This document shows, one piece after another, positions 32,138-39,638 of a DNA stretch of 43,307 bases (position 1 is the first letter of the stretch; each line of letters begins with the position of its first letter). This stretch comes from Candidatus Neomicrothrix sp. (GTDB lineage: Bacteria > Actinomycetota > Acidimicrobiia > Acidimicrobiales > Aldehydirespiratoraceae): positions 21,567 to 64,873 of the forward strand of contig JAFMKU010000007.1 in assembly GCA_017852795.1 (NCBI GenBank), given 5' to 3'. The notes beneath the pieces are model-generated. The model saw only the letters and a program-made list of their open reading frames with translations. It searched no databases and was not told the DNA's origin. Both the position numbers and the translations under genes were made by a program.

Positions 32138-32684
32138 CGCGGTCGGGGTTGGTGCCGAGGAGTCGGGCTAGCACCGACAAGTCCTCGGGACTCACTTCAG
32201 AGGTGCTGGCGTGGAGGTCATCGTTGAGGATCTGCACCTTCGATACATACCGGCGCACGGAACCGTCGGGGTCGGACGGTTCGCCCGGCAGTTCGGCAAC
32301 GTCAAAGAGCAAACGCAACGGCTGGTTGTGTCCCCCAGTTGCCCCACCGGACCCGACCACGTCGGAGCTTGGAGAGGTCGTGGGATCCGCAGGAAGGAGT
32401 GCGGCGGTCGCGACGCCGTACAGCCGGCTGAGTCGGTGAAGTCGAGGTACCGAGATTGCTCGTTCGCCACGTTCGTATGCGCCCAACACCGATGCTTTGA
32501 ACTCGGCGCCGGACATTGCCTCCACCTCGTGAAGTGAAAACGCCTTCTGGCGACGAACCGCGCGGAGTCGTTGACCGATCAGTTTGCTGTAGTCCGCGTC
32601 GTGGTCTGACCCTTCAGCATCCATGTGATCTCGTTCGGATGCCGGCGATGACATCTCACGCTTGGTGCTTGTTTGGTTACTCAC
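32118..32684 (-). CDS. BldD-like XRE-family regulator
   Basis: GTG 32684 gives 188 residues; ATGs at 32654 and 32624 are alternatives. I prefer GTG because TTGCGA-17-TACGTT ends seven bases before it, fitting a leaderless start. The helix-turn-helix (about 35-88) reads LIGQRLRAVRRQKAFSLHEV and GAYERGERAISVPRLHRL, strongly like BldD, the c-di-GMP-responsive developmental regulator of streptomycetes. The C-terminal domain (about 122-180) is also collinear with BldD. At the c-di-GMP motif (RxD-x8-RxxD) it has Asn154-Asp-Asp156, eight residues, then Ser165-x-x-Asp168, so both arginines are missing. It follows rsmE by 50 bases. Confidence 0.82.
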   Translation of the reverse strand: MSNQTSTKREMSSPASERDHMDAEGSDHDADYSKLIGQRLRAVRRQKAFSLHEVEAMSGAEFKASVLGAYERGERAISVPRLHRLSRLYGVATAALLPADPTTSPSSDVVGSGGATGGHNQPLRLLFDVAELPGEPSDPDGSVRRYVSKVQILNDDLHASTSEVSPEDLSVLARLLGTNPDRATPPPE

Positions 32685-32691
32685 GGTGGTA

Positions 32692-32720
32692 AACGTAGGG
32701 CAATTAGCCGCTAGTCGCAA
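32692..32720 (-). promoter_or_regulatory. Promoter of the BldD-like gene
   Basis: Minus-strand TTGCGA (32720-32715), 17-base spacer, TACGTT (32697-32692), then seven bases to the GTG start. It is among the best -35/-10 matches in the window. Confidence 0.6.
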
Positions 32721-32734
32721 CGATAAACCAAAGG

Positions 32735-33427
32735 CTATGTCAGGTCTCGGGAGGCGGCGAGAAGCGCACCCGCGGTGATCGCGGCGGTTTCGGCTCGCAG
32801 CACCGCCTTCGACAACGACACGACCGGGAGATCTACCGCCCGCTCATCGTCGTCCCAGCCACCTTCCGGGCCGATCAGCACCACCGGGTTGTGCAACGAA
32901 ACTGGTTCGCCTCCGTGGTCGGCACGACTGGCCCCCGCCAAGCGGGCAACGGTTGCGAACGTCTCCACCGGATGCACTAACGGGAGCCAGGCCCGCCGGC
33001 ACTGCATCACCGCTTCGCGGGCGACCCGTTGAAGACGCTGAAGGTTCTTCGCGGCCTTGTCTTCATCCCATCGAACCACCGATCGAGCCGCGGCAAACGG
33101 ATAAATGTCGTCCACCCCGAGTTCCACCAGTTTCTGCACCACCAACTCCGGTCGCCCACCTTTGATCAACGCGAACGCCACCCCAACCCGTGGCGCGGGC
33201 GGAGCCACCTCCACCACTTCGCTGACCGGTACAAGTTCTTGGCCCCATCGGCAGGCCTGCCATCGACCCTCACCGTCACCAACGGTCACCGGGTCTCCGT
33301 CGCGGAGGCGCACCACCCGGCTCAGATGATGTCGATCGTCAGGATCAAGCAGCAGATCGCGAAACGAACTGGCAATCACGTGCGGGCCGTGCCGACCGTC
33401 AGGGTTCGCGTTGTTCACCACCGCCAC
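32735..33427 (-). CDS. rsmE: 16S rRNA m3U1498 methyltransferase RsmE
   Basis: This 230-residue SPOUT methyltransferase has an N-terminal PUA-like part (HHLSRVVRLRDGDPVTVGDG) and a knotted C-terminal domain. The latter contains VQKLVELGVDDIYPF, VAREAVMQCRRAWLP, the SAM site VVLIGPEGGWDDDE, and SLSKAVLRAETAAITAGALL. It methylates U1498 in the decoding region of 16S rRNA. The GTG at 33427 is one base after the dnaJ stop; other GTGs follow within nine bases. The order hrcA-dnaJ-rsmE is widespread. Confidence 0.94.
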   Translation of the reverse strand: MAVVNNANPDGRHGPHVIASSFRDLLLDPDDRHHLSRVVRLRDGDPVTVGDGEGRWQACRWGQELVPVSEVVEVAPPAPRVGVAFALIKGGRPELVVQKLVELGVDDIYPFAAARSVVRWDEDKAAKNLQRLQRVAREAVMQCRRAWLPLVHPVETFATVARLAGASRADHGGEPVSLHNPVVLIGPEGGWDDDERAVDLPVVSLSKAVLRAETAAITAGALLAASRDLT

Positions 33428-33428
33428 C

Positions 33429-34532
33429 TTACGAGAAAGCGGATTTGATCCGGTCGAACAACCCAGTACCCGGCTCGGCTACCGGTTCGCCGCGACGTTC
33501 AGCAAAACCGCGCAGCAGCGTTTCCTGATCATCGTCGAGGTCGTCAGGAACATCAATGAACACCCGAACTCGGAGATCGCCACGGCCACGACCGCGTACA
33601 TGAGGAACACCCCGGCCCCGCATCCGGAACTCGGTACCGGACTCGGTTCCCCGGGGGATCACAAGGGTTTCTGCACCGTCCAACGTCTCGTAATCCAGTT
33701 CGGCCCCCAAGACGGCTTGAGTGAACGGGATAAAGAAGTCGTGGACGAGATCATCACCGTCCCGGCGGAACGTCGGATGGGGGCTGACCCGCACCCGCAC
33801 GTACAAGTCACCGGCGGCACCGCCCCGAAGCCCAACCGCACCACGCCCCGACAAGCGCAGCGTCGAACCGTCATCCACACCCGCCGGCACCTGAACCGAA
33901 TAGGTGCGCGGTTCGATCGTGCGACCGTTGCCGTCACAGGTTCCGCACGGCGATTCGATCACTTCGCCAGCCCCACCGCAGCTCCCGCAGGCTGAGGCGG
34001 TCACCATCTGGCCCAACACCGACTGGCGAACCCGTCGAACCTGACCCGCGCCACCACAGTCCTGACAGGTTTCGGGTTTGCTCCCGGCCGCGGCGCCGCT
34101 GCCATCGCAGTCTTCGCAGCGCACCGCGGTTCGGACCGTGACTTCGCGTTCGCCACCAAACACCACATCAACGAGTTCAAGATCAACATGGCATTCAAGG
34201 TCTTCGCCTCGGGGTGGACCAGATTGACGCTGCCCCCCGCCAAACATCGATCCCCCACCGAAGAACGCATCGAAAATGTCGCCGAACCCGGCCCCACCGA
34301 ACGGATCCGCCGGAGCGCCGGCGTCGCCCCAGCGGTCATAGTTGGCTCGTCGTTGTGGATCTCGCAGCACCTCGTAGGCAGCACCCACCCGTTTGAACTC
34401 GGCTTCGGCCTCGGCGTCGCCCGGGTTCAGGTCCGGGTGATGAGTCCGAGCCAGCTTTTTGTACGCCCGTTTGATTTCGTCGTCGGTAGCGCCGCGCGAA
34501 ACACCAAGCGTCTCGTAATGATCACCAGACAT
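33429..34532 (-). CDS. dnaJ: Chaperone DnaJ
   Basis: The 367-residue type I DnaJ has a J domain (HYETLGVSRGATDDEIKRAY, HPD in ARTHHPDLNPG) and a short glycine/phenylalanine region (FGGAGFGDIFDAFFGGG). Four zinc repeats follow (CEDCDGSG, CQDCGGAG, CGSCGGAG, CGTCDGNG), and the two C-terminal β-domains are intact. It recruits DnaK to unfolded clients. The ATG overlaps the hrcA stop as TGATG, so hrcA and dnaJ are coupled. This is the hrcA-linked dnaJ copy; no dnaK or grpE is in the window. Confidence 0.95.
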   Translation of the reverse strand: MSGDHYETLGVSRGATDDEIKRAYKKLARTHHPDLNPGDAEAEAEFKRVGAAYEVLRDPQRRANYDRWGDAGAPADPFGGAGFGDIFDAFFGGGSMFGGGQRQSGPPRGEDLECHVDLELVDVVFGGEREVTVRTAVRCEDCDGSGAAAGSKPETCQDCGGAGQVRRVRQSVLGQMVTASACGSCGGAGEVIESPCGTCDGNGRTIEPRTYSVQVPAGVDDGSTLRLSGRGAVGLRGGAAGDLYVRVRVSPHPTFRRDGDDLVHDFFIPFTQAVLGAELDYETLDGAETLVIPRGTESGTEFRMRGRGVPHVRGRGRGDLRVRVFIDVPDDLDDDQETLLRGFAERRGEPVAEPGTGLFDRIKSAFS

Positions 34533-35524
34533 CAGGCCTCGTTCAGTTCACGTTCGAGCCGACTGCTGACCAACGCCACCGCCGATAAGGCCTGCGAATA
34601 ATCCATCCGGGTCGGTCCGAGCACACCGATCGTTCCCGCCGATTCGCCACCAACCGAGAACGGAGCAACCACAATCGAACACTCGGCTAACGGTTGCACT
34701 CCGGTTTCTTCACCGATCGCCACCCGCATACCGCGATCAAGCAGGTCGCGGATCATCGAGACGACCACGATCTGTTCTTCAAGCACCGTCAACACTTCCC
34801 GAACCTGTTCCACCGCGGTGAACGCTCCGGCTAGGCGGGAGGCCCCACCCACGTACAGTTCTGCGGTCCGACCCGCTTCGCTGAGAGCAGAAATTGCTGC
34901 GTCCAACAACGGATCGGGTTCGTCATCGTTCGCGGCCGCTGCCAACTCCGACAAAGTCTTGGCTTGCACTTTGATGATCAGACGTCGCGCCGCTTCTTCC
35001 ACGATCTCCGCGGTGAGTTCTTGTGCGACTTCGACTGTGCGTTTTTCGATCACCCCGTTGCTCAACACCGCGACCACCATCGCAAGATGGCTCGACAGAT
35101 CCACGATGTCGACCCGCCGAATGCTTGCCTGCTCCACCGAAGGGGCAACCACCACCCCGGTCCAATCGGTCATCTGAGCCAGCACGGTTGAGGTCCGAAG
35201 CATCATCGCTTCGAGCTGCCCATGCGAACCGGCGAAAAAGTCCTGCAACGACGTGGAGTCGGACTGGTACAGGTCGTGTTGGTCCCCGCGCAACGAATCG
35301 ACAAAGAACCGGTAGCCCTTATCGGTAGGGATGCGTCCGGCGCTGGTGTGCGGCTGGATCAGGTACCCCTGTTCTTCCAACGCCACCATCTCGTTGCGCA
35401 CCGTTGCCGACGAGACATCGACCCCCGAGGACGCCGCGACTCGGCTCGACCCGACCGGCTGGACGGTCGCGATGTATTCCTGAACGACGGCCGACAGGAT
35501 GGCGGACTTGCGATCGTCAAGCAT
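34532..35524 (-). CDS. hrcA: Heat-inducible transcription repressor HrcA
   Basis: The 330-residue protein has the HrcA winged helix at the start (ILSAVVQEYIATVQPVGSSR and SSATVRNEMVALEEQGYL) and the family motif HTSAGRIPTDKGYRFFVD. A GAF-like central domain ends in IGEETGVQPL and GTIGVLGPTRMDYSQAL. HrcA normally represses chaperone operons by binding CIRCE. A GATAAT -10 box ends six bases before the ATG. I see no CIRCE-type inverted repeat between it and lepA, so autoregulation through CIRCE is not supported here. Confidence 0.95.
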   Translation of the reverse strand: MLDDRKSAILSAVVQEYIATVQPVGSSRVAASSGVDVSSATVRNEMVALEEQGYLIQPHTSAGRIPTDKGYRFFVDSLRGDQHDLYQSDSTSLQDFFAGSHGQLEAMMLRTSTVLAQMTDWTGVVVAPSVEQASIRRVDIVDLSSHLAMVVAVLSNGVIEKRTVEVAQELTAEIVEEAARRLIIKVQAKTLSELAAAANDDEPDPLLDAAISALSEAGRTAELYVGGASRLAGAFTAVEQVREVLTVLEEQIVVVSMIRDLLDRGMRVAIGEETGVQPLAECSIVVAPFSVGGESAGTIGVLGPTRMDYSQALSAVALVSSRLERELNEA

Positions 35525-35530
35525 CGGTCC

Positions 35531-35536
35531 ATTATC
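35531..35536 (-). promoter_or_regulatory. Predicted -10 box of hrcA-dnaJ-rsmE
   Basis: Minus-strand GATAAT, one base off TATAAT, ends six bases before the hrcA ATG. Leaderless initiation is predicted. Confidence 0.5.
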
Positions 35537-35581
35537 GCGGCAAACAAGGCCGACGACGCAGTTTCGACGGCGAAGTCCCGA

Positions 35582-37366
35582 TCAGTCGTCGAGTTGCAGA
35601 GCAGAAATGAACGCTTCTTGAGGGATATCAACCCGCCCAATGGCCTTCATCCGCTTCTTGCCTTCTTTCTGCTTGTTCAGTAGTTTGTTCTTGCGGGTGA
35701 TGTCACCGCCGTAAAGCTTCGCGGTGACGTCCTTGCGGTAGGCCTTCACGGTGGTGCGGGCGATGATCTTGCCCCCGATCGCAGCCTGGATCGGTACCTC
35801 AAAGTTCTGGCGCGGGATGAGCTCTTTGAGTTTCTCAGCCATTTTGCGGCCGTAGTCGTACGCCTTGTCGTTGTGGACGATGGTGCTGAACGCGTCGACC
35901 GATTCGCCGTGCAACAAAATGTCTACCCGCACAAGCTTTCCGGTGTCGTAACCGTCCGGGTCGTAATCCAAACTGGCGTAACCCTGGGTGCGGCTCTTCA
36001 ACTGATCGAAGAAGTCGATCACTACTTCAGCCAACGGCAGCCGGTACACCAGCTCTAGGCGTTCCGGCGACAGATATTCCATCTTGATCAGCTCACCGCG
36101 ACGGGTCTGACACAGATCCATGATGGCGCCGGTGTAGTTCGACGGGGTCAAGATGCTGGCCCGCAGGTACGGCTCAGCGATGCTGGTGATCTCGGCAGCG
36201 GGAGGAAGATCCGAAGGGTTGGAACACACCAGAACCGCACCGTCGCCCCGGGTGACGTGGTATTCAACCGACGGCGCGGTGGAGATCAGGGTCAACCCAA
36301 ATTCACGTTCGAGTCGTTCACGGACGATCTCCATGTGGAGCAACCCGAGGAAACCACAGCGAAACCCGAACCCCAACGCCCCGGACGTTTCCGGTTCGTA
36401 GGTGAACGACGAGTCGTTCAAACGCAGCTTCTCCAACGCCTCGCGCAGGTCTGAGAACTCGTCGCCGTCGATCGGATACAAGCCGGAGAACACCATCGGT
36501 TTCGGTTCCTGATAACCCGCGAGCACTTCGCTGGCGCCGTGACGATCGGTGGTGACGGTTTCGCCGCTTCGAGCCTCACCCACATCTTTGATCCCGGCGA
36601 TCAGATAGCCGGTTTCGCCCGGGCCGAGCTCGCTGACCGGAGTGTTGTCCGGGGTACGAACGCCGATCTCGTCGGGGTCGTGGCTGGTACCGGCGTGCAT
36701 AAACCGAAGTTTGTCTTTGGAGCGCAGCACCCCGTTCATGACCCGGATCGAGGAAACCACACCGCGGTACTGGTCGAAATGCGAATCGAAGATCAGCGCC
36801 TGGAGCGGTCCGTCGGCGTCCCCTACCGGTGGCGGGGTTCGTTCCAGGATGGCGTCAAGCAGGGCCGGGACACCTTCCCCGGTTTTGGCGGAGATGCGTA
36901 GGATCTCGTCGGCAGGGATCCCCAAAACGTTTTCGATCTCCGCCGCGTACCGGTCGGGTTCGGCGGCCGGCAGGTCGATCTTGTTGAGACACGCCACGAT
37001 CTCGAGGTCGTTTTCCATCGCCAGGTAACAGTTGGCGAGCGTTTGCGCTTCGATCCCTTGGGCCGCGTCGACGACCAAAATCACGCTTTCGCAGGCAGCC
37101 AAAGAGCGACTCACCTCGTAGCCGAAGTCGACGTGACCAGGGGTGTCGATCAGGTTGATGACCGAGCCTTTCCAACCCAACCGGACCGACTGCAACTTGA
37201 TCGTGATCCCGCGTTCTCGTTCGAGATCCATCGAATCGAGATACTGGGCGCGCATCGCCCGAGCGTCGACCGCTCCGGTGAGTTCAAGCATCCGGTCGGC
37301 CAAGGTGGATTTCCCATGGTCGATGTGGGCAATGATGGAGGTGTTGCGTATCTGTTCGAGGTTCAT
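35582..37366 (-). CDS. lepA: Elongation factor 4 (LepA)
   Basis: The product is 594 residues from ATG 37366. GTPase motifs are [40 protein letters not shown] and [11 protein letters not shown]. Domains II and III follow, then the LepA-specific C-terminal domain ending [20 protein letters not shown] with the [17 protein letters not shown] basic segment. EF4 acts on translating ribosomes and initiation. The longer open frame upstream to 37459 is not needed and overlaps the intergenic region. It is divergent from rpsT, with 119 bases between starts. Confidence 0.97.
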   Translation of the reverse strand: MNLEQIRNTSIIAHIDHGKSTLADRMLELTGAVDARAMRAQYLDSMDLERERGITIKLQSVRLGWKGSVINLIDTPGHVDFGYEVSRSLAACESVILVVDAAQGIEAQTLANCYLAMENDLEIVACLNKIDLPAAEPDRYAAEIENVLGIPADEILRISAKTGEGVPALLDAILERTPPPVGDADGPLQALIFDSHFDQYRGVVSSIRVMNGVLRSKDKLRFMHAGTSHDPDEIGVRTPDNTPVSELGPGETGYLIAGIKDVGEARSGETVTTDRHGASEVLAGYQEPKPMVFSGLYPIDGDEFSDLREALEKLRLNDSSFTYEPETSGALGFGFRCGFLGLLHMEIVRERLEREFGLTLISTAPSVEYHVTRGDGAVLVCSNPSDLPPAAEITSIAEPYLRASILTPSNYTGAIMDLCQTRRGELIKMEYLSPERLELVYRLPLAEVVIDFFDQLKSRTQGYASLDYDPDGYDTGKLVRVDILLHGESVDAFSTIVHNDKAYDYGRKMAEKLKELIPRQNFEVPIQAAIGGKIIARTTVKAYRKDVTAKLYGGDITRKNKLLNKQKEGKKRMKAIGRVDIPQEAFISALQLDD

Positions 37367-37485
37367 GTGAGATGAGCGGGCACAACCGCTCTGTGACGCT
37401 ACCGATTCTCTGGTGCGATACGTGGCGTTATCCCGATAGCCTTCAGCTTCGGATCCCACCCCCTTTCGAACAGCAGTAGGTAGTC

Positions 37486-37740
37486 GTGGCCAACATCAAG
37501 TCGCAGATCAAACGGAATCGTCAGACCGTGAAGCGAAACCTTGCCAACCGCAAGGTCCGCTCCGAGCTGAGCACCCGCACCAAGAAAGCCAACGCGGCGA
37601 TCGCCGACGGGGCCGACAACGCCGAGGAACTGGTTCGTGAAGCCATGTCCCGCATCGACAAAGCGGTGGCCTCGGGTGTGATGCACAAAAACAAGGCGGC
37701 TCGCAAGAAGAGCCAGCTGGCCCGCAAACTGTCGGCCTAA
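37486..37740 (+). CDS. rpsT: 30S ribosomal protein S20
   Basis: This 84-residue basic helical protein has [20 protein letters not shown] at the start and [16 protein letters not shown] at the end, the expected S20 pattern. It binds 16S rRNA helices in the body of the 30S subunit. The GTG start at 37486 follows a weak AGTAGG-like site. The order lepA (divergent), rpsT, holA (convergent) is common in bacteria. Confidence 0.97.
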   Translation: MANIKSQIKRNRQTVKRNLANRKVRSELSTRTKKANAAIADGADNAEELVREAMSRIDKAVASGVMHKNKAARKKSQLARKLSA

Positions 37741-37756
37741 CCAGTCGTCGGTTCGC

Positions 37757-38794
37757 TTAGCGTCGGCCGCTGAGGTTGGCGAGCCGAGCGACCAACACTT
37801 CGATCACCAGCTCCGGTGGCCAATCTTTGGTGCCCCGAAGCGACAGGTCGGCTTCGGCCAGCAACTCAATAGCCCGCGAAAGCTTCTCGGTGCCTAACCG
37901 TCGGCTTTGCATCATTGCTTTCTTGGCCGGATAGGTCGAGCCTTTCATGCCCAGCAATGTTGCTGCTTGCCGCTCGTCAGCGACATCGGCACCATCGAGC
38001 CGCAGCATGTTGCTGTAGCGCTTATGAAGCACAGCCAGCAGGCGGAAAGCGGCACCGTTGCGATCGGTTGGGGTTGCTGACGGGGGAAGCAGCCGGGGAA
38101 TGATCTGTAACGCGGCGGCCACGTTGCCTTTGTCAATAGCGTCGTCGAGTTCCCAAGGAGCGACCGAACCCTGTTCGCCACCGAACTGGACGACATCGTC
38201 AACGGTGACTTTTGCTCCTGCCCCCAACGCCCCTTCGAGGGTTCGCACGATGCCAACCACTCGACTGTGTTCGTCGCCGATCAGGTCGATCAACGCCTCA
38301 ACCGCGGACCGTTCGAACGACAACGAGCTCTGCGACAGTTGGTCCCGAATCCAATCGGAAGCGCCACGGCCTCTCGGGGTTGATGTCTGCACGACGAGCG
38401 CCCCCGCCGTTTCGGCCGCTTCGCGCACCGCTTTGGGAAGCGAAGGCATCCGGTCAACTTTCGGTTCGATGCCTTTCTCCCACACCAAGATCAGGTCGGT
38501 GGAATCGAGCGTTTCGTTCAGCAACGTCAACAACGACCCGACCGTGTCTTTGCCTGCGAACCGGCTCAGGTGGCGGCCCACCACGACCCGCCGTTCGGTC
38601 AGAAACGGTGGAGTCTGCGCGGCGTCGGTCAGGCGGCCAAGGTCCCAATCGCCGGTGTCGGTTCGATATTCGGATTCGGTCAGCACCTCAAGCATCAAAC
38701 TGCGGTCACCGTCGCCAATGAGTTCGTCAACGTTGCGGGTGATGGCCTCACCGATCAGTACCGGGTCGTCGCCAACGATGAGTCGCAGGACCAT
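37757..38794 (-). CDS. holA: DNA polymerase III subunit delta
   Basis: The 345-residue clamp-loader subunit opens LRLIVGDDPVLIGEAITRNV, followed by QTPPFLTERRVVVGRHLSRF in the β-clamp-interacting domain. C-terminal helical segments FRLLAVLHKRYSNMLRLDGA and LLGMKGSTYPAKKAM match HolA family domain III. It opens the sliding clamp within the clamp loader. The gene lies 4 bases after the folP2-like stop, in a holA-comEC-comEA block typical of bacteria. Confidence 0.92.
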   Translation of the reverse strand: MVLRLIVGDDPVLIGEAITRNVDELIGDGDRSLMLEVLTESEYRTDTGDWDLGRLTDAAQTPPFLTERRVVVGRHLSRFAGKDTVGSLLTLLNETLDSTDLILVWEKGIEPKVDRMPSLPKAVREAAETAGALVVQTSTPRGRGASDWIRDQLSQSSLSFERSAVEALIDLIGDEHSRVVGIVRTLEGALGAGAKVTVDDVVQFGGEQGSVAPWELDDAIDKGNVAAALQIIPRLLPPSATPTDRNGAAFRLLAVLHKRYSNMLRLDGADVADERQAATLLGMKGSTYPAKKAMMQSRRLGTEKLSRAIELLAEADLSLRGTKDWPPELVIEVLVARLANLSGRR

Positions 38795-38798
38795 GGGT

Positions 38799-39638
38799 TC
38801 AGTCTCGCCGATGTTCGAGGATGGCGCTCATCGTGTCGGCCAGGCGGCGATTTCCTTGCACGTCGTGGGCGCGCAGGATCCGGCAGCCAAGCGCAATCCC
38901 TAACGCGTGGGCACCGAACGTGGCTTCGCGCCGGTCGTCGACGTCGGTGCCGACGAGTTCACCAAGAAAACCTTTGTTTGACGCTGAAAGAAACACCGGA
39001 AACCCTAAAGCCACCAGATCGTCGCTGTGGTGAAGCAATTCGGCGGACATCGCCGGGTTCTTGCCGAGGTCGAGTCCGGCGTCGACCATGATTCGATCGT
39101 GGGGAATACCGGCCTGCAACGCCTGCTCGGCTCGACGGCGAAGAAACTCGGTGACTTCGTGGCGGACCCCGCCGGGATAGTCCGGGGTCGGATCCGGCAT
39201 TCGCGGACCGATCCGGACGTGGGTAGTCACCACCGAGGCGCCATGCCGGGCCGCGACCGGCAAATACTGAGGGTCGGCGAAACCGCTGATGTCGTTACCG
39301 ATACAGGCACCGACCTTGCATGACTCGTCGAGGACCACCGCCCGAAACGTGTCGACCGAAATGGGAAGGTCGAAGCGTTTCCGGAGCGCTTCCACCGCCG
39401 GGACAACCCGATCGATTTCTTCGTCGGCGGTGACTTCAGGACCCGGACCTGCTTTCACCCCACCAACGTCAAGAAAGTCTGCACCTTCGGTCACTAACTG
39501 CTCGGCTTTGCGAAGAAAGTCGTCAAAAGCCCAATACTGGCCGCCGTCATAGAACGAATCCGGGGTCCGGTTGAGGATGCCCATGACCAACGCCCGGTAA
39601 GTGATATCGAAACGGCGGTCACCGAGTTCAACGAACAT
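38799..39638 (-). CDS. Dihydropteroate-synthase-family protein, FolP2 type
   Basis: The product is 279 residues from ATG 39638. The barrel start VMGILNRTPDSFYDGG, ISVDTFRAVVL, GNDISGFADP, DAGLDLGKN and ILRAHDV identify the DHPS fold. Where true DHPS has GGESTRPG, this protein has GGVKAGPGPEV. Where DHPS has SRK, it has SNKG. Both differences are shared with mycobacterial FolP2, for which dihydropteroate synthase activity was not demonstrated in complementation work, as I recall. It is therefore a FolP2-like paralogue rather than certain folate enzyme. It overlaps comEC by 11 bases. A true folP should exist elsewhere. Confidence 0.85.
   Translation of the reverse strand: MFVELGDRRFDITYRALVMGILNRTPDSFYDGGQYWAFDDFLRKAEQLVTEGADFLDVGGVKAGPGPEVTADEEIDRVVPAVEALRKRFDLPISVDTFRAVVLDESCKVGACIGNDISGFADPQYLPVAARHGASVVTTHVRIGPRMPDPTPDYPGGVRHEVTEFLRRRAEQALQAGIPHDRIMVDAGLDLGKNPAMSAELLHHSDDLVALGFPVFLSASNKGFLGELVGTDVDDRREATFGAHALGIALGCRILRAHDVQGNRRLADTMSAILEHRRD

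Noticed and set aside
38799-39638. Annotation as canonical dihydropteroate synthase folP
   Set aside because: The conserved GGESTRPG and SRK motifs are replaced by FolP2-type sequences, so the canonical activity should not be assumed.
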